A stretch of 64,000 bases of DNA from Gossypium raimondii (GCF_025698545.1 NC_068569.1:23994001-24058000); one strand, 5' to 3'. Positions 44,830 to 59,124 are shown, numbered from the stretch's first letter. Program-made: numbers and translations. Notes: generated by a model from the sequence alone, not told the origin.

Positions 44830-47800
44830 ATGGATGGAATAATGAATAAGATAAGGAATTTAGATGCGTACCCTAAGATAAACGAGGATTTCTACAGCCG
44901 CACGCTTTCCGGTGGCGTTATCACTGTCGTCTCCTCCGTTGTTATGTTCTTGCTCTTCTTCTCCGAGCTCCGTAAGTTCCTTTTTCTCTTCTCAATTATT
45001 TCGATCTGATTCCTTTTTTTCTTTATCTATCTTGGAATTGAATTGTTTGAAATTTGTTAGGCGTTTTTAGATTTGAATTGTGATTTGAATCGAGATGGTG
45101 ACTCAGGTTTATTAATGAATTAGTAACTTAAACATAAGGAATTAGTAGGGAAATCGTTAATGATTTTAGTAAAGAGGGGTGGTTTTCAATGGCTGTTTGC
45201 GAATTGATTTGATTTAAAATGAATGTCAACGATAGCAGTCAGCTGCTGTCATATGCAAGCCGAGCTTCATCTATATATTTGCATCCATTTTTGACAAAAT
45301 TTGTTCGACTTCTATGGTGTACAATTCTTAAGGGGTTGTTTATGAATACGGAGAGATTTGCATTTTGTTCTTGAACATATTGCAGTAGTATGGTTGAGGA
45401 GTTGGTAACGATGGCCTTTCCATTGCGGATTGAACAACTGATAATCCATTTATGAAGTCATTTAACTTGATCATGTTTTGTTTACAAGTTCCCACCCACA
45501 TTCTTTGTGATTTTAGTGCAAGACACTTTGCAGGCTTTTTTCTAGAGCTAGTAGTATGTATTTTCAGATATTTGAAGTGAAGCCCTACTGTAAACAAGTC
45601 ATGTTAATGATAGCAATGAGATTTCAAATTTGTTCTGGACTTCATTCACGGAAATTTGTATTTGTTGATAATCACTTGCATCTTCATTGCTCAACCATGA
45701 TCCTTGTGCCAGTGTCGAGTTTCTTTGAAGTTTGAATATGGTTATTAAGATCTTTATTGATGGATGATATTCTTGTTTATATACTTTATCTTTGATACTT
45801 TAACCTTAAACCTGGTTTCTCTTTAGTGCCTGCTTTATCAGTTTTCTTCAGTTCTGTTAACTCCTAACATCTTGTGAGTGGGGTATGGTTGGGGTGGGTT
45901 GCCCTGTTTGGGGGTAGGAGGTTTCTTTTTGTCTTATTCATAATCTAAGTTAGATGTTCTGTTTCCCTGAACATTTTTGTTTTTACCTGTCTTGGTTGCA
46001 GGATTATATCTTCATGCTGCAACCGAAACAAAACTCGTGGTTGACACTTCAAGGGGGGAAACTCTACGCATCAATGTATTATCATCTTCTAATCCATCTT
46101 TAATTTAAGTTTTCCCTTTTAGCTTTTTCCCTATGGCCTTTAATTTTGCATAAAATTTTCTTAAGATTCTTCTTGCTTTTGCAAGATTTCCTAAAGATAA
46201 TTCCATTGTCATTTTTCATGTTTTACTGTATTCTGTTTCTATATTGTCTGCATCAGCTTATTCTGTGTCATCAACATTAATATAACCATTATATCACACA
46301 ATTTGTAGTGTTTCTTCAGTTTTATTCATAGCACTGCTGTGGATCCTTTGTAATTATCATATGTAATTTATTAAAGTTCCTTTGGATTTGAAAAATGCAG
46401 TTTGATGTTACATTTCCTGCTCTTGCATGCTCAATCGTTAGCGTTGATGCAATGGATATAAGTGGAGAGCAACACCTTGATGTGGTATGTATTGTGATGA
46501 ATTCTGCTTTTTAATTCTATATTGATTAGTTTTTCTCCTACATCAAGTATCGTAAAGGGAATTTTCTACTTCTCTCTCTCTCTCTCTTCATGGGCACATA
46601 GATGTGTTTTTGCATGAAAATAGACGAACTTATGTGCATTCACACGGAACTTATTTTTTTCTGCGCTTGCTGCTAAAATTGTCCAGTTGTTTCTGTTAAA
46701 CATTTATTTTTATAAATTTGCAGAAACATGACATAATCAAGAAACGGTTAGATGCACATGGCAATGTTATAGAAGCGAGGCCAGATGGAATTGGTGCTCC
46801 CAAGGTTTGATATATGGCGATATTGCTTGAAGTTGATTCCTCAGTTGCATTTTTTCTTTCAAAGGATCTGAGGAACCACACATTCAGCTTTTTTTGTTTT
46901 GCCTATGCCTTTCTTTCTGCTCATAATTGTTCCACTTCATACAGATTGAAAAGCCTTTACAGAGGCATGGTGGCAGACTTGAGCACAATGAGACTTATTG
47001 TGGTTCATGTTATGGTGCAGAAGCGGTATGTTTTATTTATAGTTTGTTGTGATATAAATCAATCCGCTGGATGCATGTTTTTCCTGAATATGAAGGATCT
47101 TTGACGTGTTTTATGGGTCCCATCCCAGTACCTTATTTTCTTGATCCTAATAGAATTTTCATTCTGTCATCATTTGCCTAAAATATGATATACCCATTTG
47201 ATTTAGTGGCATTTATTCACCTTTATTCTTTTTTCAATTGGCAATTTCCTTAATTTCTTTTGATTTGGTTGTGTTTTATTATGGAGTTGAAGAGGCAGTT
47301 AATGTTGCCAGTATTTAGGTAGTGAATGATCATTGAAATCAGTCCAGTTTTAAGTACTATCTTTCTGCTACAGGTATGATGTACTTTTCCTTTTTCAGCC
47401 TTCTTTTTCCTTTTGATCTTGCAGGCTGATGATGATTGTTGCAATTCCTGTGAGGATGTTCGTGAGGCATACAGAAAGAAAGGTTGGGCGTTGTCGAACC
47501 CAGATTTGATTGACCAGGTCTGTCTGCATAAGAGCACTTAAACTATCAGAATTTTTAAGCAACTTTAATTGGAATGAGACACACATAGACAGATATGCTG
47601 GGATGGAAAATGTTATGTTTGCCTTTAGTTTCGTTGGTATCCATAGTCTTGGTTGTAATTAATTGCTCTTGTTTCCATAAGAATGCCTATTTTCCCTTCC
47701 CAAGAATTCCTATCGAGTACTGACCAGTTCCAGATCCAACTCCCACAGAGGCTTAATTTGAATGCCAACTATGAAGGTGGCAAGGGAATTGTTATTTGTC

Positions 47801-50594
47801 TAATAATTAGGTAATTAACATGGGACTTGCTTGCCCTCTTCTTGGTGCATTAAAAAACTTGATTCCTTTTATTTCTCAATAATCTTAAGATAACAATTTA
47901 TATTATCTTATATCAGGGCAGCTACCAATACAGTCTTTGTTGCATAATACTTGAAACTTTTAATTGTTGTTGATGGTTGATACTCGCGAAAGGTATACAA
48001 GTTTGTCTGAGCTAATATCCTAATGGGCAACAGTGTATTATTGTCTGTGTAGTAGTAGTTTTTGCTCTCTGGTCGGCCTATCTAAAGATTTTGTTCGTTC
48101 CCCCCTTCAATATTGGTCTTTAACCCAGTTGGCATACGTGACTTAATGTGACCCTGGCTTATGCTTTGATTTATGCTTGCTTGTTTCTGTTCAGTGCAAG
48201 AGAGAGGGTTTTCTTCAGAAGATTAAGGATGAAGAAGGTGAGGGGTGTAATATATATGGCTTTTTAGAAGTTAATAAGGTGGCGGGGAACTTTCATTTTG
48301 CACCTGGGAAAAGCTTTCAGCAATCGAATGTTCATGTACATGACTTGCTAGCTTTTCAAAAGGAGAGTTTTAATGTAAGATGCAGCCTTATTGTTTTTAT
48401 CTTTTGCATACATTAGCATGTGTTATCTGATGTTATTGCGCTTCATGAATACTGGATACAGCTAAGTCACAAGATCAATAGATTAGCTTTCGGAGATTAC
48501 TTCCCCGGGGTCGTGAATCCTCTTGATAGGTACTTGCTAACTTTTGCTTAATCATTTTACCTTGGCCATGTACAAGAGAGAGATGTTGGCATATTTTACA
48601 TTTTATCTTGTCCTTGTTTGTTTTTGCTTCTAAAATTCAGTGTTCATTGGACTCAAGAACAGCCAAGTGGGATGTACCAGTACTTTCTCAAGGTTAGTTT
48701 TCTGTGTGAATTGATTTTTACTCCTTTATTATCATATTCTCCAATAACTATCAAGAGGTATGACACCTATCTAGTAATCGAAGACAGAATATTACTCCTG
48801 GATCTAGACTATTTGCCTTCTGGTAACCCTTTTCATTCCATTAGCCTTTTAGTGTTTGCAGCAGGTGATGCTTCCACTCCTAATTGTGCATATATAAATG
48901 TTATATCATATCAAAGTTCAAAACTTAATTTCAAAAGAGCTTTGACAATATTGATAAAGTTTGCTTATTCTGCCCCTCATTGAACTTTATAAATGGCACA
49001 GAATGCTAAAAGTCTGTCTGATTAGCTTAATCGTTCTAAGCTAATGAATGTTGTCGAATTTATTAAGGGGAAAATTCCAATTTCAAAATGATACCAGCAA
49101 ACAGATCAATAAAACTAAAACAGAGAACCTACTGAGAATATGGTTTGCTACAGTTGAAACTTTTGTGCAAATATAAACCTCAATACCACAGCTTTCATCT
49201 TCTATGAAAGCAAGAGAGAATAACACATTCAAGAAAACCAAGTACCATGTGTTATGAATTCAAGAAAACTGAATACCATGCATTCAGACTAACTTTGTAA
49301 TTTGATGGCATACATTCATATCTTCAGGGGCATGGATTCTTGCTTTTTTTCTCTGATGCATGTAGCTTATCATGTTCCTCAATGAGCTTCAAATAAATAA
49401 AGGGTTTCTTAGTTTGATGGTTTTCAATGTATTCTCTAACTTGTAGGTTGTCCCTACCGTGTACACAGATGTGAGTGGGCACACTATCCAGTCAAATCAG
49501 GTGGGGTTAAAACTTGCAAAAATTTTGAATTTTATCTCGCTTTTCACTTAGTCAAAATGATTAATGCATGAGAGATTGCTTTTGACAGTTTTCTGTAACG
49601 GAGCATTTTAAGGGTGCAGAAGTTGGCCGGCTTCAATCCCTCCCTGGAGTTTTCTTCTTTTATGACCTTTCTCCTATCAAGGTTGGTTGCTCCCGTGCAT
49701 TTGTTTTTAGGCAATATCTTTGACCGAATCAACATTTTACGTCATAGAGATGCCACATCACTTTCAAGGTTCAGTTTAGTTATTTATTTTTGTATATGCG
49801 AGGGGGCCTAACGGGTCAAGCATTAGACATGAGTTCTCTTAAAGAATAGTTATAAATGCTAGCCCGAGTCCGGACTATTTTTCATATTTTTTATTTGATT
49901 CCTGCTATTTCTCTGAGCTTATTTTGAATTTCATTTTTTTAGGTGACTTTTACAGAGCAGCATGTCTCGTTCTTGCACTTTCTAACAAATGTTTGTGCTA
50001 TAGTTGGAGGTAATTTTTCCCCCAGCATTCTGTTTATTTCACAAATTAATAGCAGTGTTTTACCCCTAAATAAACTTGTTCATATTTCATCGACTTCATA
50101 TGAGGCAAGAACCCAAGATCTCCCTGATCCGACTTCTAAAATCTAAAAGTTACATCACAAGTTTAAATTCTCATCCCTTCCCACAACCTTTTTTTATATG
50201 AAAAAAGAATGAAAAGTTTAAGTTCATGTTTATGTTGTTTGGTAGTTCCTTGACCATCTTTTTGCAACTGAGTCAACAAACTATGCCTGAAGATTTTCTA
50301 TTTTGCGGATAAAAAACGGATGATATCTTAGCAAGTTCTCTAAATCGTCTTTATTTGATTCTAGCAATTTATTCTGGGTTTAATTCAACAAAAACTTTTG
50401 AGTCCAAGAATATGGCTTGGTTAATTGATTTTAACTCATAGATATGCCCTTGATTGGATTGGAGTTCCTGATGAGCTGTTCAATATTTTTTTTTCAATTC
50501 AGGTGTTTTTACTGTTTCGGGAATATTAGACTCTTTTATATACCATGGTCAAAAAGCAATCAAGAAGAAGATGGAAATTGGTAAATTCAGTTGA
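44830..50594 (+). CDS. ERGIC3: ERGIC3/Erv46-type ER-Golgi cargo-recycling protein, 386 residues, 13 exons
   Basis: Exons: 44830-44971, 46002-46075, 46401-46484, 46724-46804, 46945-47025, 47425-47517, 48195-48374, 48462-48529, 48641-48692, 49447-49500, 49589-49681, 49943-50009, 50503-50594 (TGA). Every junction is GT-AG and frame-consistent. The N terminus MDGIMNKIRNLDAYPKINED, then a first membrane segment (about 28-48), a large luminal domain with cysteine pairs CGSC (146-149) and CC-x-x-C (159-163), and a second membrane segment near 340-365 before the basic tail KAIKKKMEIGKFS, match the Erv41/Erv46 family. In yeast the Erv41-Erv46 complex cycles in COPI and COPII vesicles and retrieves escaped ER proteins. 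Here it is probably one subunit of the plant equivalent. Intron 1 is about 1 kb. Confidence 0.96.
46572..46589. repeat. (CT)n microsatellite in an intron
   Basis: Run of about nine CT units in intron 3 of the ERGIC3-like gene. Confidence 0.8.
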
Positions 50595-53470
50595 AGATTG
50601 AGGCTGCTGCTTCATGTTCCGGTAAGAGGTGCTTGGGGAAAAATCAAACTAAGCGAGAAGACCACGCAGCAATGTACCGTACGTATTCCTGTTCAGTCAG
50701 ATTTCTTGGTAATCATGAATATGGTTGAATTGGATTGATTTCATAGTTCATTTACAAGTCTTAGTTGTCTTTGAGACTGACCGAAATCAACAGAGTCCAA
50801 GCTTGAGTTTGAATTTATCTACTCCTTTATTATGCGTTACTCAAATGGTATGATTTGTATCTTTTAACAAGAATTAGAAAAGAAATGGAAGCGATTTTTG
50901 TTTAAGAGGAAATGATAAAATATCTAATAATCTAAAATTGATTGAATTGTAGCTTATAATAAAGTTCAACCGTGATAAAATATTTTGTAATTCTCTTATC
51001 ATTTTCATATACCGTATATGGTTTTATGAGGTAACTGAAATAAAGTCTCTGGTTATTAATGCTCCACACTTCGAAAAAAAACATTTATGCTAAATTATTG
51101 ACATTTTATAAGTTTGGATTCTCGTGGTTCGGGTTGGGGTATTTCTTCAATCTGGATTTTGAACAAGTTATTTTGTAATTTTAATTTTGATGTTACTTGT
51201 ATTATTATTTAATAAATAAAAAGGTATTTAAATGTAATTATAAAATAATGTAAATATGTTGATACAAGGAGAAATAGGTGATGGTGATGGGTGGTTCACC
51301 CTTTATTGAGTGGCTAGAGTGGGAGATACCAGGAGGAGAGGATGGAGTTTGAAGTGAGATGATGGTAGAGGAGGTTTAAGTTTCTTGCTTCCAGCCTTAG
51401 GCTTTTAGTCTTTTAGCTTTACATACATCTCTTGTATTGAGGTGTCACGTGCTCAGGGGTAGGTAATCAAGTGATTTAGTGCCATAAGTATTCATTTCAA
51501 ATGATGGTTGAGTTCTAATGTAACGATTAATGAGTGAGTTAACTTATCAGGCAAATTTAAAGTCAAAATGGTTTTTACAAGGGTTCGGGGGAGGGGGGTT
51601 TTGCACATACTGTTCATGGGGGGTTTGCTCGTATTGCTCACAAACTTGGCGCTTGAACTATCATATATTGGTGTAACAAAATATATAATTTTTATTTCCT
51701 TTAATAAAATATCTATTTATACTTATAGCCTTCAATTCTTAAATCAAATCAAAGAGAAGTTTAAAGTTAAATTAAATCTTTTATGTTTAATATTTGATGA
51801 ACAAGATGATTGGTGGTGTAAGAATGAATGGGATAAAAACAAATTTGAATTAAGAAGAAATAGAAGGGGTTTATCAGGGTTAATCCTTATTAAAGGGTGC
51901 AAATGTAGAAAGGCTAGAAAGCATTTAATTGGAGTTTGAAAGGTGGGTTGACATTGGTCCCAAGTGTGTACTAATTTAGATGATGTACGTACGCACATGG
52001 GTCCAAATGTTCAACACATTACCAAGTAAAGCGACCCATGCCATGACTAGTTTCCTCATGACAGCCAACCACCACCCATACAACTTAAAGGAATCTAAAG
52101 AAAATAAATAAATCACAAATCAGTCGCTTGACGGTGCAATCAACCATTAAAATTGGTTATGATTCCGAGGGATTCTTATGGAGTTTAAAGTTTCAATCAA
52201 GTTATATCAGTTTATTTAATTGAAGTTGTTTATCTATTTAAAAATAAGTTTAAAAGTTTTTTTTTCTACTTAATTTTAACTTTGATTATTATTTTTGAGT
52301 TTATTTTAGAAATATTCAATATCAATTATTAAGTTTATTAATTACTTGAGTTTTTTTTAAAAGTTAATTCATTAATTTATTTAATGAAAGGAACCATATA
52401 ATTTAGGAAAATAAATAACAAATACTCGTCATAAATGATAAAAGATAAGTTCCACCAACACAATAAATGTTTTAACTTTAGCATTTGACAATTAGCTTTG
52501 TCACAATTTGGAGTGATTGCAAGCACTTAATACGATAATGAAATCAACATCGAATGGTCCAAAAAAGTGAGTAAAAATCGACAAAAGAATCGAGCATTTA
52601 CCAAACTAGAGAGAACGATTACAAGATCATCCCTAGAATCACTTGTAAAACTAAGATTTACATGCATAAGTAAGATTAAAAAATGTGCTACAAGAGTAGG
52701 CAAAAACTTCTAAAACTGAAAACTTATTAGACAATGGAAAAACAAATAAAAACATATAAAATTTAAAACAACACGGGTCCAAATCGGCTCGTAAAATAAT
52801 TTATTATTTTGAAATAGTTTCAAAATAGAAACATGTTAAGAAGCTGACGAAGAGCTATCAACTTTTCATGAAAAATTAATGATGGCCGGTGGAGTTTTAG
52901 CGAATGACAAACACCGTCACCTGTCCATCACAACTTGTGAAAACAACAAAGATACCCATAAAATAGACCTGCAAACTGAAAAGATAGAAAACATGTGGAG
53001 TGAATGAGAAAGAAGTTGACACCGCTGAACAAAACAAAAGATAAAAAACAAACGACTTATAGAAAAAAAAGGGAAAAACTTTTAGGGTTTTTAGGTTTTG
53101 TATAATAATATTGGTTTTATTAATTATCTGAGTTGAATGTTTTAGTCTCATTTACATCTTAATATTGTGAATTTATCTCTAAATTTATTTTAATTCATTA
53201 TTTATAATAATTAATTCTAATTAAGGAATACGTTACGAATTTCGAGTTTGATTTAGTTTACACTCCCAACTCAATTATTCAGTATCAGACTAACTTTAAA
53301 TTATTCCATCATGCAAACTCCACAATAATTTAACCAAAAATTTGTAACATTTACTTCGCCGTTCATGTCAACCAATCAAATAAAAGGGCCCAAAACACAA
53401 CCTTTAAACTGAAAGCCGTCCCTACATGGCAGACGTTCACACCGAGAAAAATTCAGTGTTACCCAAAAAC
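50595..53470. other. Gene-free stretch between the ERGIC3-like and xylosidase genes
   Basis: 50595-50760 is probably the ERGIC3-like 3' UTR. The rest is AT-rich. 51290-51560 is less AT-rich with GGTGATGGTGATGGGTGG-type sequence. A 123-codon open frame at 51568-51939 has a hydrophobic start and Lys/Arg-rich end but no family sequence; I do not call it a gene. 53380-53470 should hold the xylosidase promoter. Confidence 0.45.
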
Positions 53471-53477
53471 CCCATTC

Positions 53478-53486
53478 ATAAATATA
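53478..53486 (+). promoter_or_regulatory. Candidate TATA box of the xylosidase gene
   Basis: ATAAATATA, 107 bp before the ATG. A start site near 53510 would give a 5' UTR of about 80 nt. Confidence 0.45.
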
Positions 53487-53592
53487 CGATGCAAGGGCAA
53501 TCAAGTCATTCTCTTTTAACAAATAATTAACACCATCTCAGTACGACTCACTGGACTGTAAGCACTTTTCAGGCAGCTTCACTTTCTCAAAG

Positions 53593-56500
53593 ATGATGCT
53601 TTCTTTCGTTTCCTTACTAAGTTTCACTCTCCTTTTCATCCACGGCGGATCAACCCAACCCCCATTTGCATGTGATTCATCGAACCCAGAAACCAAAAAC
53701 TACCTTTTTTGCCAAACCGAGTTACCCATAACTCAAAGAGCTAGGGACCTGGTTTCAAGGCTTACATTAGATGAAAAAATCTCTCAACTCGTTAACTCAG
53801 CTCCGGCTATCCCACGGCTAGGTATCCCGGCATACGAGTGGTGGTCGGAGGCCTTACACGGCGTTTCCAACGTCGGTCCCGGCGTCAAGTTCGACGGTAC
53901 CATTAAAGCCGCTACTAGCTTCCCTCAAGTCATCCTCACCGCTGCTTCTTTTGATCCGTATCAATGGTACCGCATTGGCCAAGTAAGTTGGCCATTTCTC
54001 TGGGTCATTTTTTTCTTCCCAATTTTGTTTTTAATGGTGGTGATGTTAAAATAGGCGATTGGAAGAGAAGCGAGAGCTATGTATAATGCAGGGGAGGCAA
54101 ATGGGATGACATTCTGGGCACCAAATATTAACATATTTAGGGACCCGAGGTGGGGAAGAGGGCAAGAAACACCAGGGGAAGATCCATTTGTGGTTGGGAA
54201 ATATGCTGTGTCGTATGTGAGAGGGGTTCAAGGAGATACTTTTCAAGGCGGGAAACTCCATGGACACCTTCAAGCTTCAGCTTGTTGTAAGCATTTTACA
54301 GCTTATGATTTGGATAATTGGAAGGGTACGAACCGGTTTCTCTTTGATGCTCGTGTAAGTGTTACCCATTGTTCCCTTTTATTTTCCCATGCAAAGAGTA
54401 GTTCTAGTTTTAGATTTGGTTTATGAATTTTTTGTAGTATTTGATAAGAAATTTAGAACATTTCTGGGCTTTTTTATCTTTAATTTATGATCATTGTTTA
54501 ATAATAATTTTTCCTTCCCAAGGAAGTAAAGGAAAAAAAAGTAGAAAATAAAAAAGAAAAGCTTTCAAGTCACTGTAGCATTAGATTATCGTCTTGGAAT
54601 TTGATTCTATGTTGTTTGTTCTTATTTTTGGGTAAATTTCGATAAATATCAAACACAAATAATTAAAAAATCTAAAAATCAAGTTCCAAGATGATTATTT
54701 ATCTTTATATTCAAATATGTGAAATAATTTGAAAAAAAAAAAACATAAGTTGATATACCTGGTTGGATGACAAACATGTGAAGCAAGTTGGTGAAGATGC
54801 GGTTGTTAATCTTGCTTTAGTAAAAAGCTACTTTATTGGTCTCTAATGTCAAAAACCATATCAAGTAGAACAGTACATTTTTAACTTTTTTGGTTTTGGA
54901 ATTTGGATTAATTTGTAGGTAACAGTGCAAGATTTAGCCGACACATACCAACCGCCATTCGAGAAGTGCGTACGAGATGGGCGAGCCAGTGGAGTTATGT
55001 GTGCTTACAATAGAGTTAATGGCGTCCCAAGCTGTGCTGATTCCAGTCTCTTGTTCAAGACTCTGAGGGGCGAATGGGATTTCAAAGGGTAATCCTTTTC
55101 ATTTCAATAAATTCAGATTTCTCTGTGAAAATCACAATGGGTATGTTATTCAAAAAAAAATTTAATGCATTTGGAGAGTTATAGACGGGCATCATCATCA
55201 TAAGAGGCCATGAAAGATCATACGTTCACGAAAATATAAATGAAGAATCGGACACAACATAGATCAACAACTCAATGATAAATTATACACTGGTTGAAAA
55301 TTCTGATTCAGGTATGTCACATCGGACTGTGATGCGGTTGCAATCATCCATAACGATCAAGGATACGCCAAAGCACCTGAAGATGCTGTTGTTGATGTTC
55401 TCAAGGCCGGTATGCACATCCTCACCCCTTGTAATCTTGTTGTATGAAGCTCCTATTTTCGATTTTATTTACAGTACCGTGTGACCATCGCATAGTCGTA
55501 TATGGATATCGGAATATGATCTTTTAAAGGCATTTCAAATGTACATACATGCGTTAGACACATGTTTATATGCGAAATTTGCACCTGAGTCCAAATAACA
55601 TAAGTAACGTGTGCATGTGTTTCTGCATACTTCCATTAATCTGCATACTCATGTTTGGGTATACGACAGATACGGATGTCAAACACGAGTGTTCAAGAAA
55701 AAGTGAAGCAGTTAAGTAAAATATGGAATTTCTTCTAGGGAAAAAATGTAGGCCTAGGATTTTAAGTAAGAGATAAAATTAAAAATTTGATAATTCATAT
55801 TTGATCATTTCTATGACAAGCATCATAAAAGGAACATAAATGGTGATGCATTTCATATGTAATTTCTGCAATCTAAATGGTTTTTGTTTCTATAAGATGA
55901 TTTATAATGTCAGCAAATTCGGTTTTACCTTACGAATAAATGTCCTTATGTTTTTGTTTGATGAATATTTACAGGCATGGATCTCAACTGTGGATCCTAT
56001 TTGCAGAATTATACCAAATCTGCAGTACTGCAGAAAAAACTACCAGAATCTCAAGTAGACCGAGCTCTCCATAATCTGTTTGCTGTTAGAATGAGATTAG
56101 GCCTTTTCAATGGAAATCCAGTGCCAAATCCTTTTGGAAATATTGGAATGGACCAAATCTGCTCCCCCGAGCACCAGATTCTAGCACTTGAAGCTGCTCG
56201 TAATGGCATTGTCCTTTTAAAGAACGATGCTAAACTCCTTCCACTTCCAAAATCTACCATGTCGCTTGCTGTAATAGGTCCAAATGCCAATTCGCCACAA
56301 ACACTTATCGGAAACTATGCAGGCCCTCCATGCAAGTCTGTTACTCCTTTGCAAGCTTTGGAGAGCTACATTAAGAACACCGTGTACCACCCCGGTTGTG
56401 ATACGGTTTCTTGTTCTACTGGTGCAATTGACAAAGCAGTCGACATAGCAAAACGGGCAGATTATGTAGTGTTGATAATGGGATTAGATCAAACTGAAGA

Positions 56501-57404
56501 AAGAGAGGCACTCGATCGGGTTGATTTGTTTCTTCCCGGGAGGCAACAGGAACTCATTGTCAGCGTTGCGAAAGCTGCAAAGAGACCAGTTGTTTTAGTG
56601 CTTCTTTCCGGAGGTCCGATTGATATATCTTTTGCTAAGGATGATCCGAGAATCGGTGGCATTTTTTGGGCCGGTTATCCAGGAGAAGGCGGAGGTAATG
56701 CACTCGCGGAAGTAATCTTCGGTGATCACAATCCAGGTAACAATCTGTTGATACCGTCTATTGCCAATAAAATGTTATATGATCAATGATGATTCACTAC
56801 ATACTGTCATGCAGGAGGGAGATTACCCGTAACTTGGTATCCGCAAGATTTCACCAAAGTGCCAATGACAGACATGAGGATGAGACCTGAATCGTCATTG
56901 GACTATCCCGGACGCACATACAGATTCTATAAAGGAGACACGGTTTTTGAATTCGGTTATGGCCTTAGTTACTCAAAGTATTCGTATTCGTTTACCCGTG
57001 TGTCCCAAAACAATCTTTATTTGAACCATTCTTCGAGTTTACATACAAAGGAGACCTCCGAATCTGTACGATACAGGCTAGTTTCAGAAGTAGGTGCTGA
57101 AATCTGTGATGAAAGGAAGATCACAGTCCATGTCGGAGTGAAAAATAACGGGGAGTTGGCAGGTAAGCATCCGGTATTGTTGTATGTGAGGCATGGAAAC
57201 CATGGAAATGGGAGGCCAAAGAAACAATTGATTGGATTTCGAAGTGTGATATTAAGTGGAGGGGAAATGGGTGAAATTCAGTTTGAAGTTAGCCCTTGTG
57301 AGCATTTAAGTAGGGCTAATGAATATGGTTTAATGGTAATGGAAGAAGGAAGGCATTTCTTGGTTGTAGGAGACAACAAACATCCCATCACCATTATAAT
57401 TTGA
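53593..57404 (+). CDS. BXL7: Beta-D-xylosidase 7-like, GH3 family, 769 residues, six exons
   Basis: Exons: 53593-53982, 54055-54354, 54919-55088, 55312-55409, 55975-56736, 56815-57404 (TGA). Two ATGs stand in tandem; the first is used here. A signal peptide of about 21 residues precedes [17 protein letters not shown], so the enzyme is secreted to the cell wall. GH3 landmarks in order: [57 protein letters not shown], the catalytic nucleophile region TSDCDAVA (Asp at about 292), [10 protein letters not shown], the GH3 C-terminal domain with AVIGPNA and [19 protein letters not shown], and a fibronectin III-like end with [18 protein letters not shown]. It fits plant bifunctional xylosidases/arabinofuranosidases that trim xylan, with best resemblance to BXL7 from memory. 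All introns are GT-AG and in frame. No missing key residue was noticed. Confidence 0.95.
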
Positions 57405-58655
57405 CTTGTGTCCGACATGGATATGTTCGATTTTTCTTTTCTTTTTGATGTTGGTCTACGAATATGGAGGATTTATGCATTAAACACGAATACTTCATAA
57501 GAAAATAAAGAAAATGAATAGTCGGACTTGAAGCTAAGAAATAAATTTCTACCATGTATATTTCAGGAACAAACTATGTTCATTTTTATTCTACTTTCTA
57601 GCCTGTAAAATATGTGATGAAATTCGGGTACATGTCCCACTAAGAATAAATAATATATTTAGGGTATAATTTTAAATTTAATCTTTTTGTGAATTTGACT
57701 TTTAATTTTTAATTAAATTAAATTATCTTTTAACGAAAGTGTTAATTAAATTTGCTTTTTGAGGGTAAAAGCTTTCATTAACAAAATTAAATAAGAAAAG
57801 CAAACATAACAATAACGTTCCAACAAGCAATTAAGGGAGATATATATCTCAAGTCATCATGCTCACTCAATACATCCGGTTCTAACTTTCTTAGAGACAT
57901 TGGAGTTAATAGTAGCCAAATCCGAAACCAAAATAACATAAATAAAAGGAGAATCATCCCAACTACAACAAGATGCTGACGATAAAAGCCACCTTAGAAA
58001 TATTAACTTTTTTCACAATGTTAGTTTAAACGTGTTTCACGCTGAGATGACATTATTTGTTTTATACGTTAACGTCAACAAATAATTTATAATTTTTTTT
58101 AAAAATTAAAAAAAAAGAAAAAGCATGGAATACATGTGATTTGCAAAATTGCAATGCAAGTTGTCGTATTTAAAAATTTAATATTTTAATCAGTTTTTCC
58201 ATTAAAATAACAATTTAAACCTTTGTAAGGTTGATGGTCAAATTTAACTGTTTTTAATTTTTTATTTTTTGAGTTGAGGTAAGATTTAACTAAAAAAGCT
58301 AAATTGATAAAATATATAAATGTTGGAATATTAACATTTTCATATAATTTACTATAACTAAGTTGAAATATATCTCAAATATTAATGTGTGGATCCAAAC
58401 ATTACTTTAATAGCAGTATAAAGATCCAATAATTTCGGTTTATCAATAATGTATAAAGGAATTGAGATAAGTAAATCTTCAAACCCTTTTTATCTCATCC
58501 TAAATTTCAATCTATTTTATCTGTTTGACTGAATCTTATCGTTTTTCTTAATGATTGTTCCAACTAATCTTATTGAAATTTTGTTTGTAGATATTATTGT
58601 GATCCTTTTGGTATGAAAATTTGTGAGAATTTGGGTTTTTTTGTGGAGAATTTAG
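57405..58655. other. Intergenic stretch after the xylosidase gene
   Basis: 57405-57660 is probably the 3' UTR. Then AT-rich DNA with one LINE-like remnant (see below) and decayed repeats to the target duplication of the next MITE. Confidence 0.45.
57760..57995 (-). mobile_element. Possible 3' end of a LINE-type retroelement
   Basis: On the minus strand the segment is less AT-rich, then runs into TTAATTTTGTTAATGAAAGC and a pyrimidine/A-rich tail, like the tail of plant L1 elements. Its upstream part may be remnant coding sequence but is too short to identify. Confidence 0.35.
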
Positions 58656-58664
58656 ATTTTACAA

Positions 58665-59115
58665 GGGTAAATTATAAAAATAGTCACTTTTGTTTGTTTT
58701 AGATTACATTTTAGTCGTTTATGTTTGAAATGTTACGTTTTAGTCGCTTATTTTATCATTTTATTACGAAATTGTCACTCTACTGTTCAACTCTGTTACC
58801 TCCTTAGCCGAAAGTCCTACGTGGCAATCCAAATGGGTTTTAAATACTAACTTAGATGTCCAGTTGTTGAGATGAATATAGGTTTTTAATTAAATGAAAT
58901 TAATTTGGATTGTTACGTAGAGCATCCAAGTTGGCATTTAAAACTAATTTGGATTGTCACATAGACCCACCGTTAGGGAGGTAACAGAGCTTAACGGTAG
59001 AGTGACTACCTCGTAACAAAACGGTAACTTAAGTAACTAAAATGTAACATTTCAAACATAAGTGACTAAAATGTAATCTGAGGCAAACAAAAGTGACTAT
59101 TTTTGTAGTTTACCC
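58665..59115. mobile_element. MULE-type MITE, family A copy 3
   Basis: Ends GGGTAAATTATAAAAATAG and CTATTTTTGTAGTTTACCC; arms pair through GTTACCTCC and TTACATTTTAGTC words. Flanks ATTTTACAA and ATTTTAAAT match at 7 of 9 positions, a decayed 9-bp duplication. Non-coding. Confidence 0.8.
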
Positions 59116-59124
59116 ATTTTAAAT

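Noticed and set aside
49614..50146. Small open frames within the last introns of the ERGIC3-like gene
   Set aside because: They begin in real exons and run into introns; the spliced gene explains them.
51568..51939. Open frame of 123 codons
   Set aside because: No family resemblance, AT-biased residues, no promoter or splice context; likely chance.
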